Of a stretch of DNA of 64,000 nucleotides, positions 11,608-24,157 are shown one piece after another. This stretch comes from Carettochelys insculpta. Taxonomy: Eukaryota > Chordata > Testudines > Carettochelyidae. Where the stretch lies: assembly GCF_033958435.1 (NCBI RefSeq), contig NC_134141.1, positions 101,969,001 to 102,033,000 on the forward strand, read 5' to 3'. Each line of letters begins with the position of its first letter. Position 1 is the first letter of the stretch. Made by a program: the position numbers and the translations under genes. The notes under the pieces are model-generated. The model ran no database searches and was not told the DNA's origin. It worked only from the letters and a program-made list of their open reading frames with translations.

Positions 11608-11885
11608 ATCTATATCTACACCAGGGAGTTTTGTAGACAAAACTGGGGTTTTACAGACAAAACTCAGAGTATCTTAACACAAAATGCATTTTGTTGACCA
11701 AAACTGTCGACAAAAAAGCTGTGTAGATGCTCCGGGGGGGGGGGGGGGGGGCCTTTTGTCAACAGAGCCAATCAAAAGACTGATCTGCTTTTATGTGAAG
11801 ACATGATTGGTCCATGGAAGTTTTGTCGGAATCTCTCTTCCAACAGTAACTTATGTAGACAGATGCTTCTAGTGTAGATGTAGCC
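11608..11885. mobile_element. MITE with GACAAAAC inverted arms and internal poly-G
   Basis: The left end CTATATCTACACCAGGGAG and right end CTAGTGTAGATGTAGCC are imperfect inverted termini. GTTTTGTAGACAAAACT and GTCGACAAAAAAGC motifs fill the arms. An 18-base G run at 11734-11751 lies inside. The terminal style links it to the other GTCTACAC-ended MITEs. Confidence 0.55.
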
Positions 11886-13480
11886 TAAGGGACCAGTTCT
11901 GCCTTCAGGTGCAACTTCTGTTGACAAAACTGGATACCATTGTTCCTTTTGACGTCAGCAAGAGCTGTGCCTGTGTATCAAATGGCAGACCTGGACCCCA
12001 AACCTGACTGTCATTTACATTCAGCACTTTAGTCCATTCTGGTAGCGTATCTCTTATACACCTTATGGACCTTATGCGTGTTGAAAAGTAATTTAGAAAC
12101 AAGTCGACAATATGTTTTACACCCAGTTTAAGGCCTGCTTATTCTCAAGATGGAAGAAAGGGGCTTGGTTAAGATAAAAATCAGACCTCAAGAATTTCAG
12201 ATCATGTGGAAATCCATTATAAAGTGGCGGCACAGTGTGTGATCAACTTCTGCCTGCCTGCCTGAGCTGTTGTGGGGCCAGAGTTAGCACATTCCATGTC
12301 CAAATTACGTTGCCTCTGGAGTGGGCATTGTTAGACCCTGATTGTGATGATTCACTGAAATAGCTGTTTTATTATTGGTTATTGCACTGGGGATAGTTCA
12401 GCTTTGTGTGCTTGACATATTAATATGCTGTTATTTCAGGAGTTTTTATTTATAACTATACCAGTGCCCAAGGAGAGAAATCGACTGTTACTTTCTTGTC
12501 CTGTCTCCTTTTTTTCCTGTGACTCTGGTGGAATTTGTATGGTTCTGTTGCTTGTCAGACACAGCCAGCCAGAACGCTTTGGAATTCACATTTAATTTGT
12601 TCATAGCACAGCATGCAGTAGGGTTGATGGCGGCAAGTTAATATGTGTGCCTTAATGAGAAAACTGTTTGCCTCCCAGGTTTTGAGATTTGTGCTAGTTT
12701 TATTTGTCAATCTGACCAAGGCAAGAACCACAAGAAATCACAGCCCTCCACTGAAATATTTTATTTACTTTGTAAATGCTTTCGCCTGAAGACAATTCAG
12801 TGGAGTAATTAAATAGTAGCTTTTCCCATTTTGGAACATGACTTTTTTTCCATAATCTCTGCAGTTAACAATATGTCCCTGTCAGAGTTATGTCTCATAA
12901 GTGTTGCTTGATTTAAAATGTCCCTGTATTTTTAGATCTGCATTTCCCTCTGTCTTACAAATAAAACTCATACCCTTCTTTTCGTTGATGCTTGCATTTG
13001 GGGGTTTTATGCAGGAAAATGCAGTAGTCCTGTAATAAGAAATGTGAATTTCCATGCTCCCTAGAGGTATCTGGAATAAAACAAAGAACATTTGGCTTCA
13101 CTTGATTTTCAAAATCCAGTGGCTATGCTTCCGTTGCAGACCATGATTAAAATTGGTGTGATTGACTAAATTTACGACTCCAGGTTTTTAATAGTGGCAA
13201 ATTCTTTCCCTGCATTTTTTTAATATATCCTTGGGAAACTTGTCTTTTCTTTAACACAAATTTAGATGCATTACAGTGCATATTAACCTGGAACTGTGTG
13301 TCATCCCAAAAGGCAGTGAAGGCTGTCAGTCAGTGCATTCAGTGAACATTACAGAATGTCTTTAAATGCCACCACTGGTCATAGTCAGACCTGACTTTCT
13401 ACACTTTTGGAGTGTGGGGAGGAAGGACACTGTCAGAACACTTAACTCCAAGCCCTGATTTGCATGGAAAGAGGCGCGCT
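11886..13480. other. Unique-looking intronic sequence
   Basis: AT-rich, low in repeats, with no supported gene. It is one of the cleaner non-repeat stretches and could hold conserved non-coding elements. That cannot be judged without alignment. Confidence 0.5.
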
Positions 13481-13750
13481 GAGGTGGGACAAAGAGGGCA
13501 AGTACCCTAGGGCCGGCAATTCAAAAGGGTCCAGGGCTCCGAGGAGCAGTGGTGTTCAAAGCCCTGGGCCCTGTGAATCGCTGCTTGAGTTTTGTGTGTC
13601 ATTCTCTGGCCAGCACTGAGGGCTGCTGGGGTGGTGACCATGGTGCTGGGCTGGCTGCCTCTGGCCCTGCCACTTTCAGGAGCGCAGGGGCTCCCACATC
13701 CCAGGGCCCAGTGAGCTGTTGGCTCCCTTGCATGGAAAGTAGGGCCACTT
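13481..13750. repeat. GC-rich hairpin repeat, copy B
   Basis: GCAATTCAAAAGGGTCCAGG with GCTCC is followed by a short centre and GTTCAAAGCCCTGGGCCCTG, the same layout as copy A. The left flank AGAGGGCAAGTACCCTAGGG matches the flank of copies C and D. Confidence 0.52.
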
Positions 13751-14199
13751 TTTGTAAAGGGGTGAATTTTTAAAACCTGTTTAATTAAACAAGTACAACT
13801 TTGTGTGTAGAGACTCCTCTGTTAATTTAAACCTGGCCTGTGTCAGTTCAGCTTGCATTGCATGCTCAGGCTATACGACTATGAACTAAAGTTTAAACCA
13901 GAGTCAAATGTCCACAGAGGTTTGCACCAATTTAAATAAATCTGTTGAATCACATTTTAAATGTAGTCAGTACAACAGCTGCAAGCAGCGGCGTGTTTAG
14001 CTTTTTAGTGGTTAAAGGAAGAGGTCAGCCTGCGATGGAATTGAACATCTTTTGTCGTGCTCAAGCTTTAGTCTCTCAAACTCTCTTAACAAACAGCTGT
14101 TTTAGTCTGCCTCTGATTGATCATACACTTTAAAGGCTGGTGTTATGAAGTCCTGAGAGCTATGTGCATACACTGAGACCAGGCTCACTGATGGGGGGG
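13751..14199. other. Intronic sequence between two hairpin repeats
   Basis: Nothing recognised. AT-rich with one short open frame of no coding character. Confidence 0.5.
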
Positions 14200-14450
14200 C
14201 GGGAGAGGGGGAAGGAGAGAGGGCAGTTGTGCCAAGGTGCAGAAATTTAAAGGGGCCTGGAGCAACCAGCTGCTGCTGCTACTATGACAGCAGCAGCAGT
14301 CAGAACCCTGGGTCTTTGAATTGCCACTAGAGTGCTGGGGCAGGGAGTGGGGTGCACTGAGATCTTGGTGGCGCTAAGAACTGACTGCCCAAGGCCCCAC
14401 CCCTTCCACCTGAGTGCCCCTTCCAGGGGCACGGAGCCACCCCCACACAC
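14200..14450. repeat. GC-rich hairpin repeat, copy C
   Basis: GAGGGCAGTTGTGCCAAGG leads to AATTTAAAGGGGCCTGGAGC, then a CAGCTGCTGCTGCT / CAGCAGCAGCAGTC inverted pair, then GGGTCTTTGAATTGCC. The downstream part, AGTGCTGGGGCAGGGAGTGG and GGTGGCGCTAAG, parallels copy D. Confidence 0.58.
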
Positions 14451-14929
14451 TGCTTGCCCCAGGGCCTGGGGTGGCTGTCAGCCCTGCTGAAACAATGCTG
14501 CAGAAAGCAATGAGTGTTAGAACTATTCCTTCACCCGCCACCAAACCAGTGTGTTTAGGGATTCGGCCTGATATCTTTGCACAGCAGTGGGACATGTCTC
14601 AAAGAAAACATGTGTTTCCCCATCAGTCTGGTTATTGTTTCTGATGGAGAATTAGTCACCTTAAAGACTTTGCCCTGAATCGGGAGGAAAAGTCAAAAAT
14701 TGGCAAATCTTAAAATAGGAAAATTTCTGAAAAAACTTTGCTTTAGGAGAATGGAAGCAGAATATTTTGGCTTGCTTATGGCTGCCTGGCTGCATGGGCC
14801 ACTTCCTCCAAGGGCTTGCCTGATCCCTGCGGAGTTGGGGTGGGGGCACTCTGAAAAGCCGCCTCCTCATGTTGCCCAATTTTTTTCCAAGGGACTATCT
14901 GCTTGGGGAGTCAGGTAGTCGTTAAAGAG

Positions 14930-15223
14930 AAGGTGCTAAATTGCTCTTCCTATCCACAGAAGACAGGCCAAGAAATAATGGGTTTAAATTACAGCAAGGG
15001 AGATTTAGGTTTGGCATTAGGAAAAAAAGTAATTGCCAGGGTAGTTAAGCAGTGGAACAAATTGTGAAGGGAGGTTTTGAAATCTGTCATTGGACACCTT
15101 TAAGAAGAAGTTAGACAAACACCTGTGAAGGATGTTTTAGATAATATTTAGACCTGATTCCATGCAGGGGACTGAACTAGATGACCAATTGAAGTTCCTT
15201 CCCGTCCAACATTTCTTTGAGTC
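14930..15223 (+). mobile_element. CR1 LINE 3' fragment
   Basis: The sequence encodes, with many breaks, the C-terminal part of the CR1 ORF2 (TTAAATTACAGCAAGGGAG, AAGCAGTGGAACAAATTG). It ends in the CR1 3' region with CTAGATGACCAATTGAAG and TTCCTTCCCGTCCAAC. It is older than the element at 48495. Confidence 0.82.
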
Positions 15224-16734
15224 AGCTACTGGGGAAGCCCAGGTTGTCTGGTTGCCTGAAAACAATTGAAAGTTTTGACAGAATCGACACATTTATGGAA
15301 AACTCTTCAGTTCTACCAAATTAGCATTTTTCTGAAGACGTTTCCATTGGAAACTTTTCAACCAGCTCTACTCAGGATGTCCTAGATTTAAGGAGTCTGC
15401 TCCCTTTCTCCCCATTTACTAGGAGGTAAGGGGTAGGGATAGGGAGTGAATGTTTGGAATGCACCAGTAAACATCTTTGTTAGGATCCAGGAAGAGCAGA
15501 TTTGTGTGCAGCCCTTTAATGAAAGGCTTTGCAATCTGGATATAAATAAACTTCTATTTGACAATACTCTGCCACCGAGAATTATTTTTTACAAGACAAT
15601 AAGCCAGCCTTGTAGTTAATTCCGCCTACAGAAGACACAAGTCACAACTGATCTTTCTTGAGTTTCTTAGAACTGAAGACTAAATGTTTGTGTGCAGCAC
15701 CCTGCCTAGGGGGAGAAGGAGAACTCCATTCAAGTATGGTCTTGGATATTGGAGTATATATATAGAGAGAAATAATCTTTATATATTGGCACACACTGGT
15801 TTCTAATAAAAACTATTCTTTCCCGCTTGTTTTATTAAAACAACAACAGAAAGCCAGTCCACTGACAGAGTGTCATCACAACAAAAGCCTTACAAAAATT
15901 GAAAAGGAAAAATTTGTCACTTATGTAAAGGAAAAGTGTGGCTCAGGCAGGAGCGTTGGAAGGAACTGAACAGTGCTGGCCTTGGGCTCCAAACAAGAAT
16001 CATCTTGCAGATGCAGGACAAAATGGCATAGAGGGCTGTTGACTATGTTTAGCTGCTGGTGAGGTAGCAAGTTGAAAGTGGCTCTGGCAACACAGGAGCG
16101 AGGTGGCTGAGAGGCCATGTCCCTTGCTTGCCATTGTATGCAGAACTCTAGCCTCAGCATTTCTCCTGATGTTTTTCGGGAGATGATAGAGAAATTGGCT
16201 CTCCCTCTGGACATAGCCCTAAATATTAGAACAGTCTGAGATTAATTTGTATGTACATTACCTGGCAGATGGGAGGATAACAAACAATAGCAGACTGCCA
16301 GGTGGTATTTCATAACCCAGCATGGTCCTGGCAGCTGGATTTGCCTCCTGTTGATAAAGAGTTAATGGGAACATCTTAATGAAGAGACTTCTCTACAGTC
16401 AGGAGACAGTAGAGGTGTAAGAAGTTTGCATTTTTATTAACCTACAGCTGTTCAAGAAAGAGAAATAGGTGGCCCAGTGCAAAGACAAGTGGAGACAATG
16501 GGAGTCTTTTCATTAACTGCAGTGAGGTTTGACTCAGATACATGCAGATTTGCCTTTAAAATATATTCACCACTGAATTCAAAAGCCATGGAGAGAGGGC
16601 TCCGAAATGGGTGCTTCTGTAATCACACCAATAAGACTGTTTGTGGTCTGTAGTTCATTGACAATATTGCAGTCTGACCACGTTAATCACATCATTTCCT
16701 GACTCACCTTTTCTAATTGCTGAGATTGTTAGTT
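15224..16734. other. Unique-looking intronic sequence
   Basis: AT-rich with a TATATATATAGAGAG stretch near 15756. No supported gene or named repeat. Confidence 0.5.
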
Positions 16735-17015
16735 ACCTGTATTACACTAGCACCTAGCTGTCCTACTGTGCTAGACACTGCATGAGTACTTAGCAAATGA
16801 TACTCCCCCTTCTAAAGAGTTCACCGTTTAAATCGATAAGGCAGACAAAGGGTTGGAGAAAAGAATTTCATTATAATTTATTCATTCTGTTCGATATATG
16901 GGGAGCTGAAGTTCAGAGAGACTCAGTGGCTTGACCAAGATCACACGAGATGTTGGCAACAGAGATGGGAATCTAGATCTCCTAGGTCTTGATCCAGCAC
17001 CTTAACTACAAGCTT
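16735..17015 (-). repeat. MIR-like CORE-SINE or related ancient repeat
   Basis: Contains TGTATTACACTAGCACCTAG, TGTGCTAGACACTGCATGAG, and the reverse-complement SINE core GTGGCTTGACCAAGATCACAC followed by GGGAATCTAGATCTCCTAGG. This arrangement is characteristic of ancient amniote repeats with the MIR core. The exact subfamily is not determined. Confidence 0.65.
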
Positions 17016-17349
17016 GCCCCCTCTCTCTCATATAGGGGAAAAATAGGGCAAGATTCTGTACATCAGGATTTTGTTCTTCTCCCAAGGAAGCAGTGTGGCC
17101 ACAGAATGAAACCAACCATTCCAAATACCTCTGCAGAAACACCTCACCCGTTTGCTACTAGGGTTCCATACTCCTAGCCAAACATCTCCTGACACATGTT
17201 GCCCGCGTGATTATGACCCGCAGGACATAATTTCAATTCCCAGAATGAGACCGACCGGTTGAATTGAAGCGTTGATTGTTAGTGCACAATTAACACTAAA
17301 AAGGACACATACAAAATGCTGCAGGATGCGGTTTGTTTTTTAAACTGTT

Positions 17350-17640
17350 CACAGGCTCCCGTATCGGGGCAGAGAGGGCAGTTGCTCTGGGGCCTGGTGA
17401 TTCAAAAAGGCCTGGGGCTCATGTGCGCTGCTGTTGTCATCACAGGAGAGGCAGTGGCTGGAGCCCTGTGCCATTTAAATGGCCATTGGAGCACTGTGAG
17501 GTGCACTGAAGATGGCGCTGAGGGCAGCCTAGGGTGCAGGGGAGGTGCTGGCTGCCCCCAACTTCACCCCTTTGGCCCAATGCCCTGTCCCTTCTGGGAG
17601 TTTGGAGCTGGAGCTCCCAGTCTTCCTCAGGAGCTCAGCA
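17350..17640. repeat. GC-rich hairpin repeat, copy D
   Basis: AGAGAGGGCAGTTGCTCTGG leads to GATTCAAAAAGGCCTGGGGC, then GCTGCTGTTGTCATCACAGG, then GAGCCCTGTGCCATTTAAAT. The 3' part GGAGCACTGTGAGGTGCACT parallels copy C. Open frames on both strands are compositional. Confidence 0.55.
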
Positions 17641-19325
17641 AGTCTATCAGCCTTCCTACTGCTCAGGCAAGAGTTGCTACCCTCTTCTCTGAAATATAGC
17701 CAGCTGTGAGCTGGAGTGTGGCAGATGTTTGCCATTCTACTGCTGTTGTGCCCAGGAGATGAGAGCAGGCAGTGAGTTGTGATTATATAGCATTATGGAC
17801 ACTTGAAAATGACTGTTTTATTTTTCACAAGCTTTAGGAACTGCATGGAGCTTGTACCTTTTAAATCTTTATCCCAGACCTGAATTCCTCCTGTGCTGCT
17901 GATACAAGGGGCAGTCTAGTTCCTCCACTGATTAATCTTCCTCTAAGCTGTGGTATTCCTTCACAGGTGATACCAGCATGTACAGTGTCCTCAGTCACAA
18001 TCTTCTGTAAGATCATCCTTGGATTTCTATGCTTTCTCTTTCTTTGTTCATGCCCCCAAAATGATGATGGTTTAGATGTCTCCTGCCTTCCATCAGGCAT
18101 GTTTGTCTGAACTTCCTGAGCCGCCTTTGATATTTGCTCAGTCATTTCCCTTACTCCTGCATTTGTTGTTTTTCCATGAAATGTGTGATGTCTTCCTCTC
18201 AGCCATCTGTGAGAGGCAGCTTCACTCTTTTCTTTTAGACACTACAACCTCTTCTCTATACAGTAGCATTCTCACTACAGTCATATGACATAATCTGAAC
18301 TTTTAATTTGGTGTGGAGCCCACTGTTTTACCAGATGCTGTTCATCCTTGCAAAAGTTTTTCCCAATCTTGTATGAATATCCTTTATTGCCGTCACCTTC
18401 CCACCTTGTCATGTGTGTAGATTAAATAGCTGAAATTTTCTACTATTTTGATTTCTTTTTCATCCACATAAACTTTTACATCTGTTGTCTACTTTCCTAC
18501 CTTTCTAATGTTGGATTTCCCTACACTTAACTTTCAGTCCAATTTTTCCTTTTTTTCCCTCTTTGTCAGATGTAAGGAGAATTTATTCCATTCCATGCCT
18601 TACTTAGTAAAGCAATGCCATCAGCAAAGTCAAGATCACGTATCTCACCTCCATTAAACCTTTTCCACCATCAAGAATGCCTTTGTTGTTCACATCATCT
18701 ACTGGTTTATTGATAATGCAAAGAGAACTGAGACAATGCACTCCCTTGTCTAACACAACCCACAGACTCTAACCACTTATCCAGGCTTGTGTCTGATCCT
18801 CCATCATATAAACTCTTTTATGTTAATATGTTGTCTGGTATCCCATAGCTCCTGACGATATTCCATAGAGTGTCTCTGCAGACAGTACTGAACACTTTCT
18901 AAAAGTCAAAAGTTAATTGGGATTATTTTTTTACCAAGCAGTAGCTTTTTGATGATCTTCCAAGCAGTGAATGGGTTGACAAAGTGATCTCCCTGGATAG
19001 AACCCAGACTGTTCTTCTTGTAATAGTTCATCAGCTGCTGCCTTCATCCTATTCAGCCTAATAGTGTCCAGAACTTTGCTCAGGATTGATAATGCATAAG
19101 GCCATACTTTTTGCCAATGCCACGAGGATAGTTTTTCCAACCTTGTGGCCCTTGAACATTGTTTTTCAGTTAGCTATTTAATCAGAATTTTGCCCCTCCC
19201 CTCCCCGCCTTTTAGCTGAATATTGTCAGCCCCAGCAGCTTTGCCATATTTGGGTCCTTTGATAACACTTTAATTTCATCAGGTGTTGTCTGTGCCTCTT
19301 CTATTCCTACATTAGTGTTAGCCTG

Positions 19326-20033
19326 TGTAGGGAGGCGGAGTGGCCTGGGTCCCCACTGGAGAGCGAAGAGGCACTATGCATACCTCAGTGGGCAGAGCCA
19401 AACCGCTTCACCAGAATAATTGGGGTGGCACCAGAAGTATAAACGGAAGGCTCCAAAGCTCAGTTGGGCCAGAGCCTGTGGAGAAGGATGGCCCTGCTCT
19501 ACTGCAGCACCCAGGAGGGGAACTGGTGCCTGGCCAGCCCTTAGCCTCAGAGGAAAGGGGCCCCGATGAGGTGTCAGGATTACCTTTGGCTGTGTACCCC
19601 AATGATCCTGAGCACCAGTGGGAGTCAGAGGTACAAAAGCCTGGGGAGGCAAGAAGGAGCCCAGGGGCAGCTGACGACTGGCTAGCTGCAGAGCTATAGA
19701 TGTCTCGGTCGGTGTGTTGCGGCAGGATCCCAGCCACAGATAGGGCCCTTGGCTGAGACATGCTGGAGTAGGGTGGGCCTGCATCCCCCTGACATCTCTG
19801 CCCCAAGGTGGCTGACTCCTCAGCCTTTGCCAGGAGGCTCCCAGAAAAACCGCTTGCTGATACCATAGACTGTCTGCCGGATGCAGACTACAGTGGTGTG
19901 AGGGCTTCTGTCAAGGCCTCAAACTATTACTATGAGTTGCCTCTGCTGGAAGGGCCTAGAACTATAGATTGTGTACACCTTGGCCCCAGCATGGTGACCC
20001 CTGGCTGATGGCAAACTGCCCTGAGAAAATGCA
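19326..20033. mobile_element. Probable LTR insertion inside the ancient LINE
   Basis: GC-rich block starting TGTAGGGAGGCGGAGTGGCC and ending ATGCA, flanked by GCCTG (19321-19325) and GCCTC (20034-20038). This is compatible with a 5-bp target duplication carrying one mismatch. LINE reading resumes on both sides. The long overlapping open frames (136-152 codons) on the minus strand are probably compositional. Confidence 0.48.
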
Positions 20034-20598
20034 GCCTCCCTTCCCATGAGAGAGCAAGGGGGCAGTACAGGATTTCTCTCAGAGCTGTGCATGATGATCA
20101 GTTATGGACAGTTCAACATGGAGTGAAAACGTTCTGTACATCTTCTGTCTTTTGTCCTTCAAGTGTTTTCAACATCTACCCATGCGACAGCTGTTCTGTA
20201 CAGCTCCTTGATGTCGTCCTTCTATCTTGTCTGCATCTCTTCATTTCTCTGTCTTTTTCACAGTATCTTTCATCAGCCCCATAGAACTCTGTCAGGTTTT
20301 TGCACTATTCCTCTTTTTCCTTCAAAACTTTCAAGCGTGCCAAGTTGCTGTCCATGTTCCGGACAAACTCTGTGCATTTTTCTTCCAAATCCTTTGGAGG
20401 CCCTCTCCTTCCTCTGAAGTCCTGCTAACGGTTGTTTTTCAGTTTGACTGTCTTCCAGACATGCATCAGATTCACCCTCAGCAACACTGGAAAAGTTGCT
20501 AAGTGTGGGCTGAGTAGCATTTCTTTATCCCTGAGCTTCTCTATTGCTATAACACTTTTTGTCCATTTTTTGTATCTTTGAGTTCATTGTAATGGGCC

Positions 20599-21024
20599 TG
20601 TGAGCGGTTCGCACCTGGGACCGGGTGGGCTAGTGGCTAGGCCCCCTGTCCAGGGCCTGTTGGGTGGGTCTTTAGCCCACCCAAGGGTATATGGGTTAAG
20701 TTTGGGGCATGGCCCCAAGAATCTAGTTCCCCCTTTGACGGGAGAGGGGTTCCTGGGGAGGGCTCCCCACTCCCCTCAGTGCTTGGGGGAGGGTCTTGGG
20801 CTGTGCCCTCTGACAGCTGACCGGGTAGCAGCTCTGGCTTGGGGCCTGCTGCCTCCGAGCCTGTGCCTGCTGCTTGGCTGGTCAGCCCCAAACTGGGCTG
20901 GCTTCCTTCCCTTTAGACCCCTCAAGGCTTGACACTGGCCCCAGGTGAGCCAAGGTGGGGCTGATTGGGCCAACAGGCCTTCTTTAACCCCTGCCTTGCC
21001 TGGCCTCCCTCTTACACTCTTACA
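20599..21024. mobile_element. Solo LTR with 5-bp target-site duplication
   Basis: A 426-bp GC-rich unit begins TGTGAGCGGTTCGCACC and ends CACTCTTACA (TG...CA). It is bracketed by exact GGGCC copies at 20594-20598 and 21025-21029. Endonuclease-linker sequence of the surrounding LINE lies on both sides, so this is a clean solo LTR left by recombination. Class (ERV or Gypsy) is not determined. Confidence 0.8.
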
Positions 21025-21860
21025 GGGCCCACTCTACAAGATAAGGATCAGAGCCAGCATCTGCTTTTCTGCTGACTGACTCTGCCCCTACCCCCATGAA
21101 GAGAAGAGACCCATCTCTTCAATATACGCACATGGCAGATCTGCTGACAGTCACATTGTCCAGTAATCTTGTGTCTTCCAACATAAGAGAATTCACAAGA
21201 TGAGACTCCCTCCTATCTTCACAATGCTTTTACCACAGATTCAAGAGCTGTTTACCACTACTGCTTTGGTTGCCTTCCACTGATGTCCCATGATTCCTTC
21301 CCAGCCAGGAGAGTTGTTGCAAATTTGTGCATTGAAGTCATCTATTATCAAACTGATGTCATAGTTAACTACATCATCCAATAATTGCCGCTCCTGTAAA
21401 TGGAATATGTTTTTTTTTTAACTCTTGTCTGCTGCATTTTTGTATATATTTGGATGATTATATTGTTTGCATGTCTTGTTTGTGCCCAGTTACTGTTGCT
21501 CATTTGCTCCCAAATCAACACTGTCTTAGCTGTGATGTTACCCAATGTAATTCTCACACTTCTTTCTAATGTTCCTGCTCTTGAATATAAGACTGTAGCA
21601 CCATCAGACCCCATCTTGCAACTCCCTGGTAATCTTCTCTCGTTTGCACCAATTATGTTCAAATGCTGTTTTATTTGCTTTCTCAAGTAACCTGTGCCCG
21701 TGTTCTCATACTGTACAAAGTACTGCATTCCATTTGCCTATGCTGGTTGAGATTTGATCATTCTCTGTCTCAAGCTCTGTCTGCACCCTCTGTCCTCAAG
21801 TTTTGTTTTAACGAAGATGTTCTTTGTGTTTTACTAGAGTGGGTTGCAGAACTTACCTGA

Positions 21861-22253
21861 GTGTATCTGGGCTTGGGACAAGCACTGTTGCTAACAGTGG
21901 CAAAATTAAGGCATGTAGGTCATGTAGGCTGCACATAAATCCAGGATACTGGGGAAGGGGTAAATAACACTTTAATGCATTTAAGGACAGAGGCAAAGTT
22001 GAGGGGAATCTGAGGAGAATTCTTTCTGGAGAGGAAAGGGTTGAAGGCAATCTGAGTTATAATGATAGAGAAAGAAATTGTGGAAATAGAACCTGAGGTC
22101 AAACTAATGGCAACATCCTGAAATAAACAGAACCTGAGTAGGTCAATCAGTGGAACACTGTTGTTACTCGCTGTTTGTTGTAAGGAAAGTGCCACAGAAA
22201 TGGTTCCCCCAGCCTCATGAGGATCTAGAAGTAGAGTGGTCAATAGCCTGATA
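21861..22253. other. Intronic sequence left of a DNA transposon
   Basis: Nothing recognised. Purine-rich stretches only. Confidence 0.45.
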
Positions 22254-22951
22254 CAGTAAGGTCTCAGAGTATGCATAGTCCTCGCGTAACCCAGATTTCG
22301 CGTAAGTGGGGATCCGGCTTTTTCCCCAGCGGAGCACATGTTCTGCGGCTGGGGAGCCAGCAGAAAAGTAAGTGGGTGGGGGGGCAGTTGGGGAGGAGTA
22401 GGCGTGGTGGTGGGTTGGGGCCATGGGAGGTAGGTCAGGCTAACCCTGGGGTAGGTTAGGGGGGCGGGGGGCGGGGTGAGGGGTGGAGTTGAGCCAGAGC
22501 TGTGTGTGGGGTAGTGAGCTGGGCTGTGGGGGATTTGAACTGGAGCCAGAGTTTGGCGTGGGGCTGGGAGTTGAGTCGGAGCTGTGGCGGGGGGGGGGGG
22601 GGCATTAAACCTGGGTGTGAGGATGGAACCGGGGCCATGCATGGGGTGGGTGAGCCAGCAGGGGGCTTGAACTGGGGCTGGGGAGGTTGAGCCAGAGTCG
22701 TGCCAGAGGTGTGGTGAACTAGAAGCAGAATTGGAGGGTGAGTAGGAGCTATGCATGTGTGGCGAGCTAAGCTGGGGGCTGAGGCGGGGCTGTGTGGAGC
22801 TGGGGGAGGTTGAGCCAGGGCCGGGGAGGGCAGGAACAAGTTAAGTGCAACTAGAAATAACGCATTTCCAGGGTTCACTGCAGGCATCCAGTGTCAGCTG
22901 TGTAAGAGCGGGGTCCCGTACTCTGCGTTTGCGTACTCTAAGACCTTACTG
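22254..22951. mobile_element. Tigger/pogo-like non-autonomous element with G-rich core
   Basis: Inverted termini CAGTAAGGTCTCAGAGTATG and, from the right, CAGTAAGGTCTTAGAGTACG are nearly identical. TA precedes the left end; TG follows the right, as expected for a mutated TA duplication. The interior (22370-22820) is a degenerate G-rich array of GGGGCTGGGAGTTGAGYCRGAG-like words truncated to varied lengths. The 278-codon proline-rich frame on the minus strand is this array read backwards. Confidence 0.78.
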
Positions 22952-24157
22952 TGTTTTTAATTACCTTATAAGAGCGTATTATCACATGAAAAAAAAACCT
23001 GTATTAAAAGAACATTAAGGCTGCAAAGAAAGCACTGAGAAATTTGAAAATTCTGTGCTGACCTCCTGCTGGAGGCATCATGTCCTGTAAAGGAGTAGTG
23101 GAAACCTAGAATGGCAGCATGAGATGCAGTCTCTCTCCGACTGGCTTTAAGGGCAGCCATTCTGAGTCCAGTACGCCCATATAAGAGGAGCTGCAGTGCA
23201 GGTCAGAGGACAATTGCTGCCTGGAGCTGGAGGAGTACGGCTGTGGTTCCTGGCTGGCTGAAGAAGCTACAGGATGATGGAGAGAGCAGTCGCTAGCAGG
23301 GGATGGGGGGAGCAGAGAAGTTGCTCTTGGCTGGCTGCTGGACTTTGGCAGATGTAAGCCCTAAGGTAAGGGCAAAGAAGGTGCAAGGGCTGCAGGGAAC
23401 TGGCTCAAGGAAATGTAGTATCATTGCAAACAGTCAAAGGGACGTAGTGGGTGGCTTCTATTTGTAGAGTTTCCAGGTTGGGACCTGAAGTAGTGGGCAG
23501 GCTTAGGTCCTCCCAACCAGATGCTGGGGAAATAGCTTATACCCTGGACCTTGACCAGGCTCCAGAAAGCGGATTGACCTCTAAGGGGGATCAGTGACAC
23601 TGGACTGTGCTGGATTTGTATACCCTGCTCCCCCCAGTGGGAAAATGAACTGTTTAGTGGCCTATATGGAGAGTTGGTAACAGACAGGACAGGAGGAGCA
23701 AAGAGTATATAGAAAGGAAGTCCTTGGGGCACAGTCCCATATTAGCCCTGGGAGACTATTAAATCGCTTGTGAGCTAGCCCAGGGAGGACTGCAGAGACA
23801 TTCCATCCAAGAGGCAGAGGGACAGGCCACTGCTTGACTTTTTAATCCAGAAGAGGATTGATTTGTATTTTGCACCAACCATGTATAACTTGGCAAGAGC
23901 TGGCATTTAAAACCACCCACAAACTGAGGAAGTGATTGCAGGCACATGCACTCAGCCCCAGGGTACTCACAAAAGATTGTCTGTGAACATTTAACTTGCC
24001 CCCTTGTGCGTTACAATACAGACTTTCACTGCATGATCACATATTAGACCCCTACCATATTCGGCACGCAAAAAGGACAGTGTTGGAAAAAATAAGGCAG
24101 CTCTTCAGTATTCCTTTTTATCTTCCATTCAACATATGGCCATGTGCCATACAAGCG
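22952..24157. other. Intronic sequence, possibly an LTR-retroelement remnant at 23160-23950
   Basis: A TATA-like CATATAAGAGGAGCTGCAG at 23179 precedes purine-rich, moderately GC-rich sequence of the kind seen in retroelement R/U5 and leader regions. No termini, target duplication or coding motif is visible, so this is only a suggestion. Confidence 0.25.

Larger units (their letters stand above)
17861..21860 (-). pseudogene. Ancient LINE (RTE-like), endonuclease and reverse transcriptase relics
   Basis: Reading on the minus strand, an AP-like endonuclease segment (about 21728-21270) shows GANERRLPGS, GATVLYS and a decayed GDFNAK-type motif as LIIDDFNAQI. RT follows (about 19140-18560): KVLDTIRLNRMK, EQSGFYPGRS, GIPDNILT, VGCVRQGSALS and the catalytic box as DFADG, where the second Asp is lost. 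A C-terminal RKRKHRNPR region lies near 18040. Many stops and frameshifts show it is long dead. Two LTR-type insertions (19326-20033 and 20599-21024) interrupt it. The RTE-like label rests on motif style; a neighbouring clade cannot be excluded. Confidence 0.75.

Noticed and set aside
19374..19866. 136- and 152-codon minus-strand frames
   Set aside because: Overlap each other and a plus frame within a GC-rich LTR-like insertion. No gag, protease or RT motif seen.
21920..22756. 278-codon minus-strand open frame, proline-rich
   Set aside because: It is the complement of the G-rich array inside a Tigger-like element. It has low complexity, and other frames there are open too.
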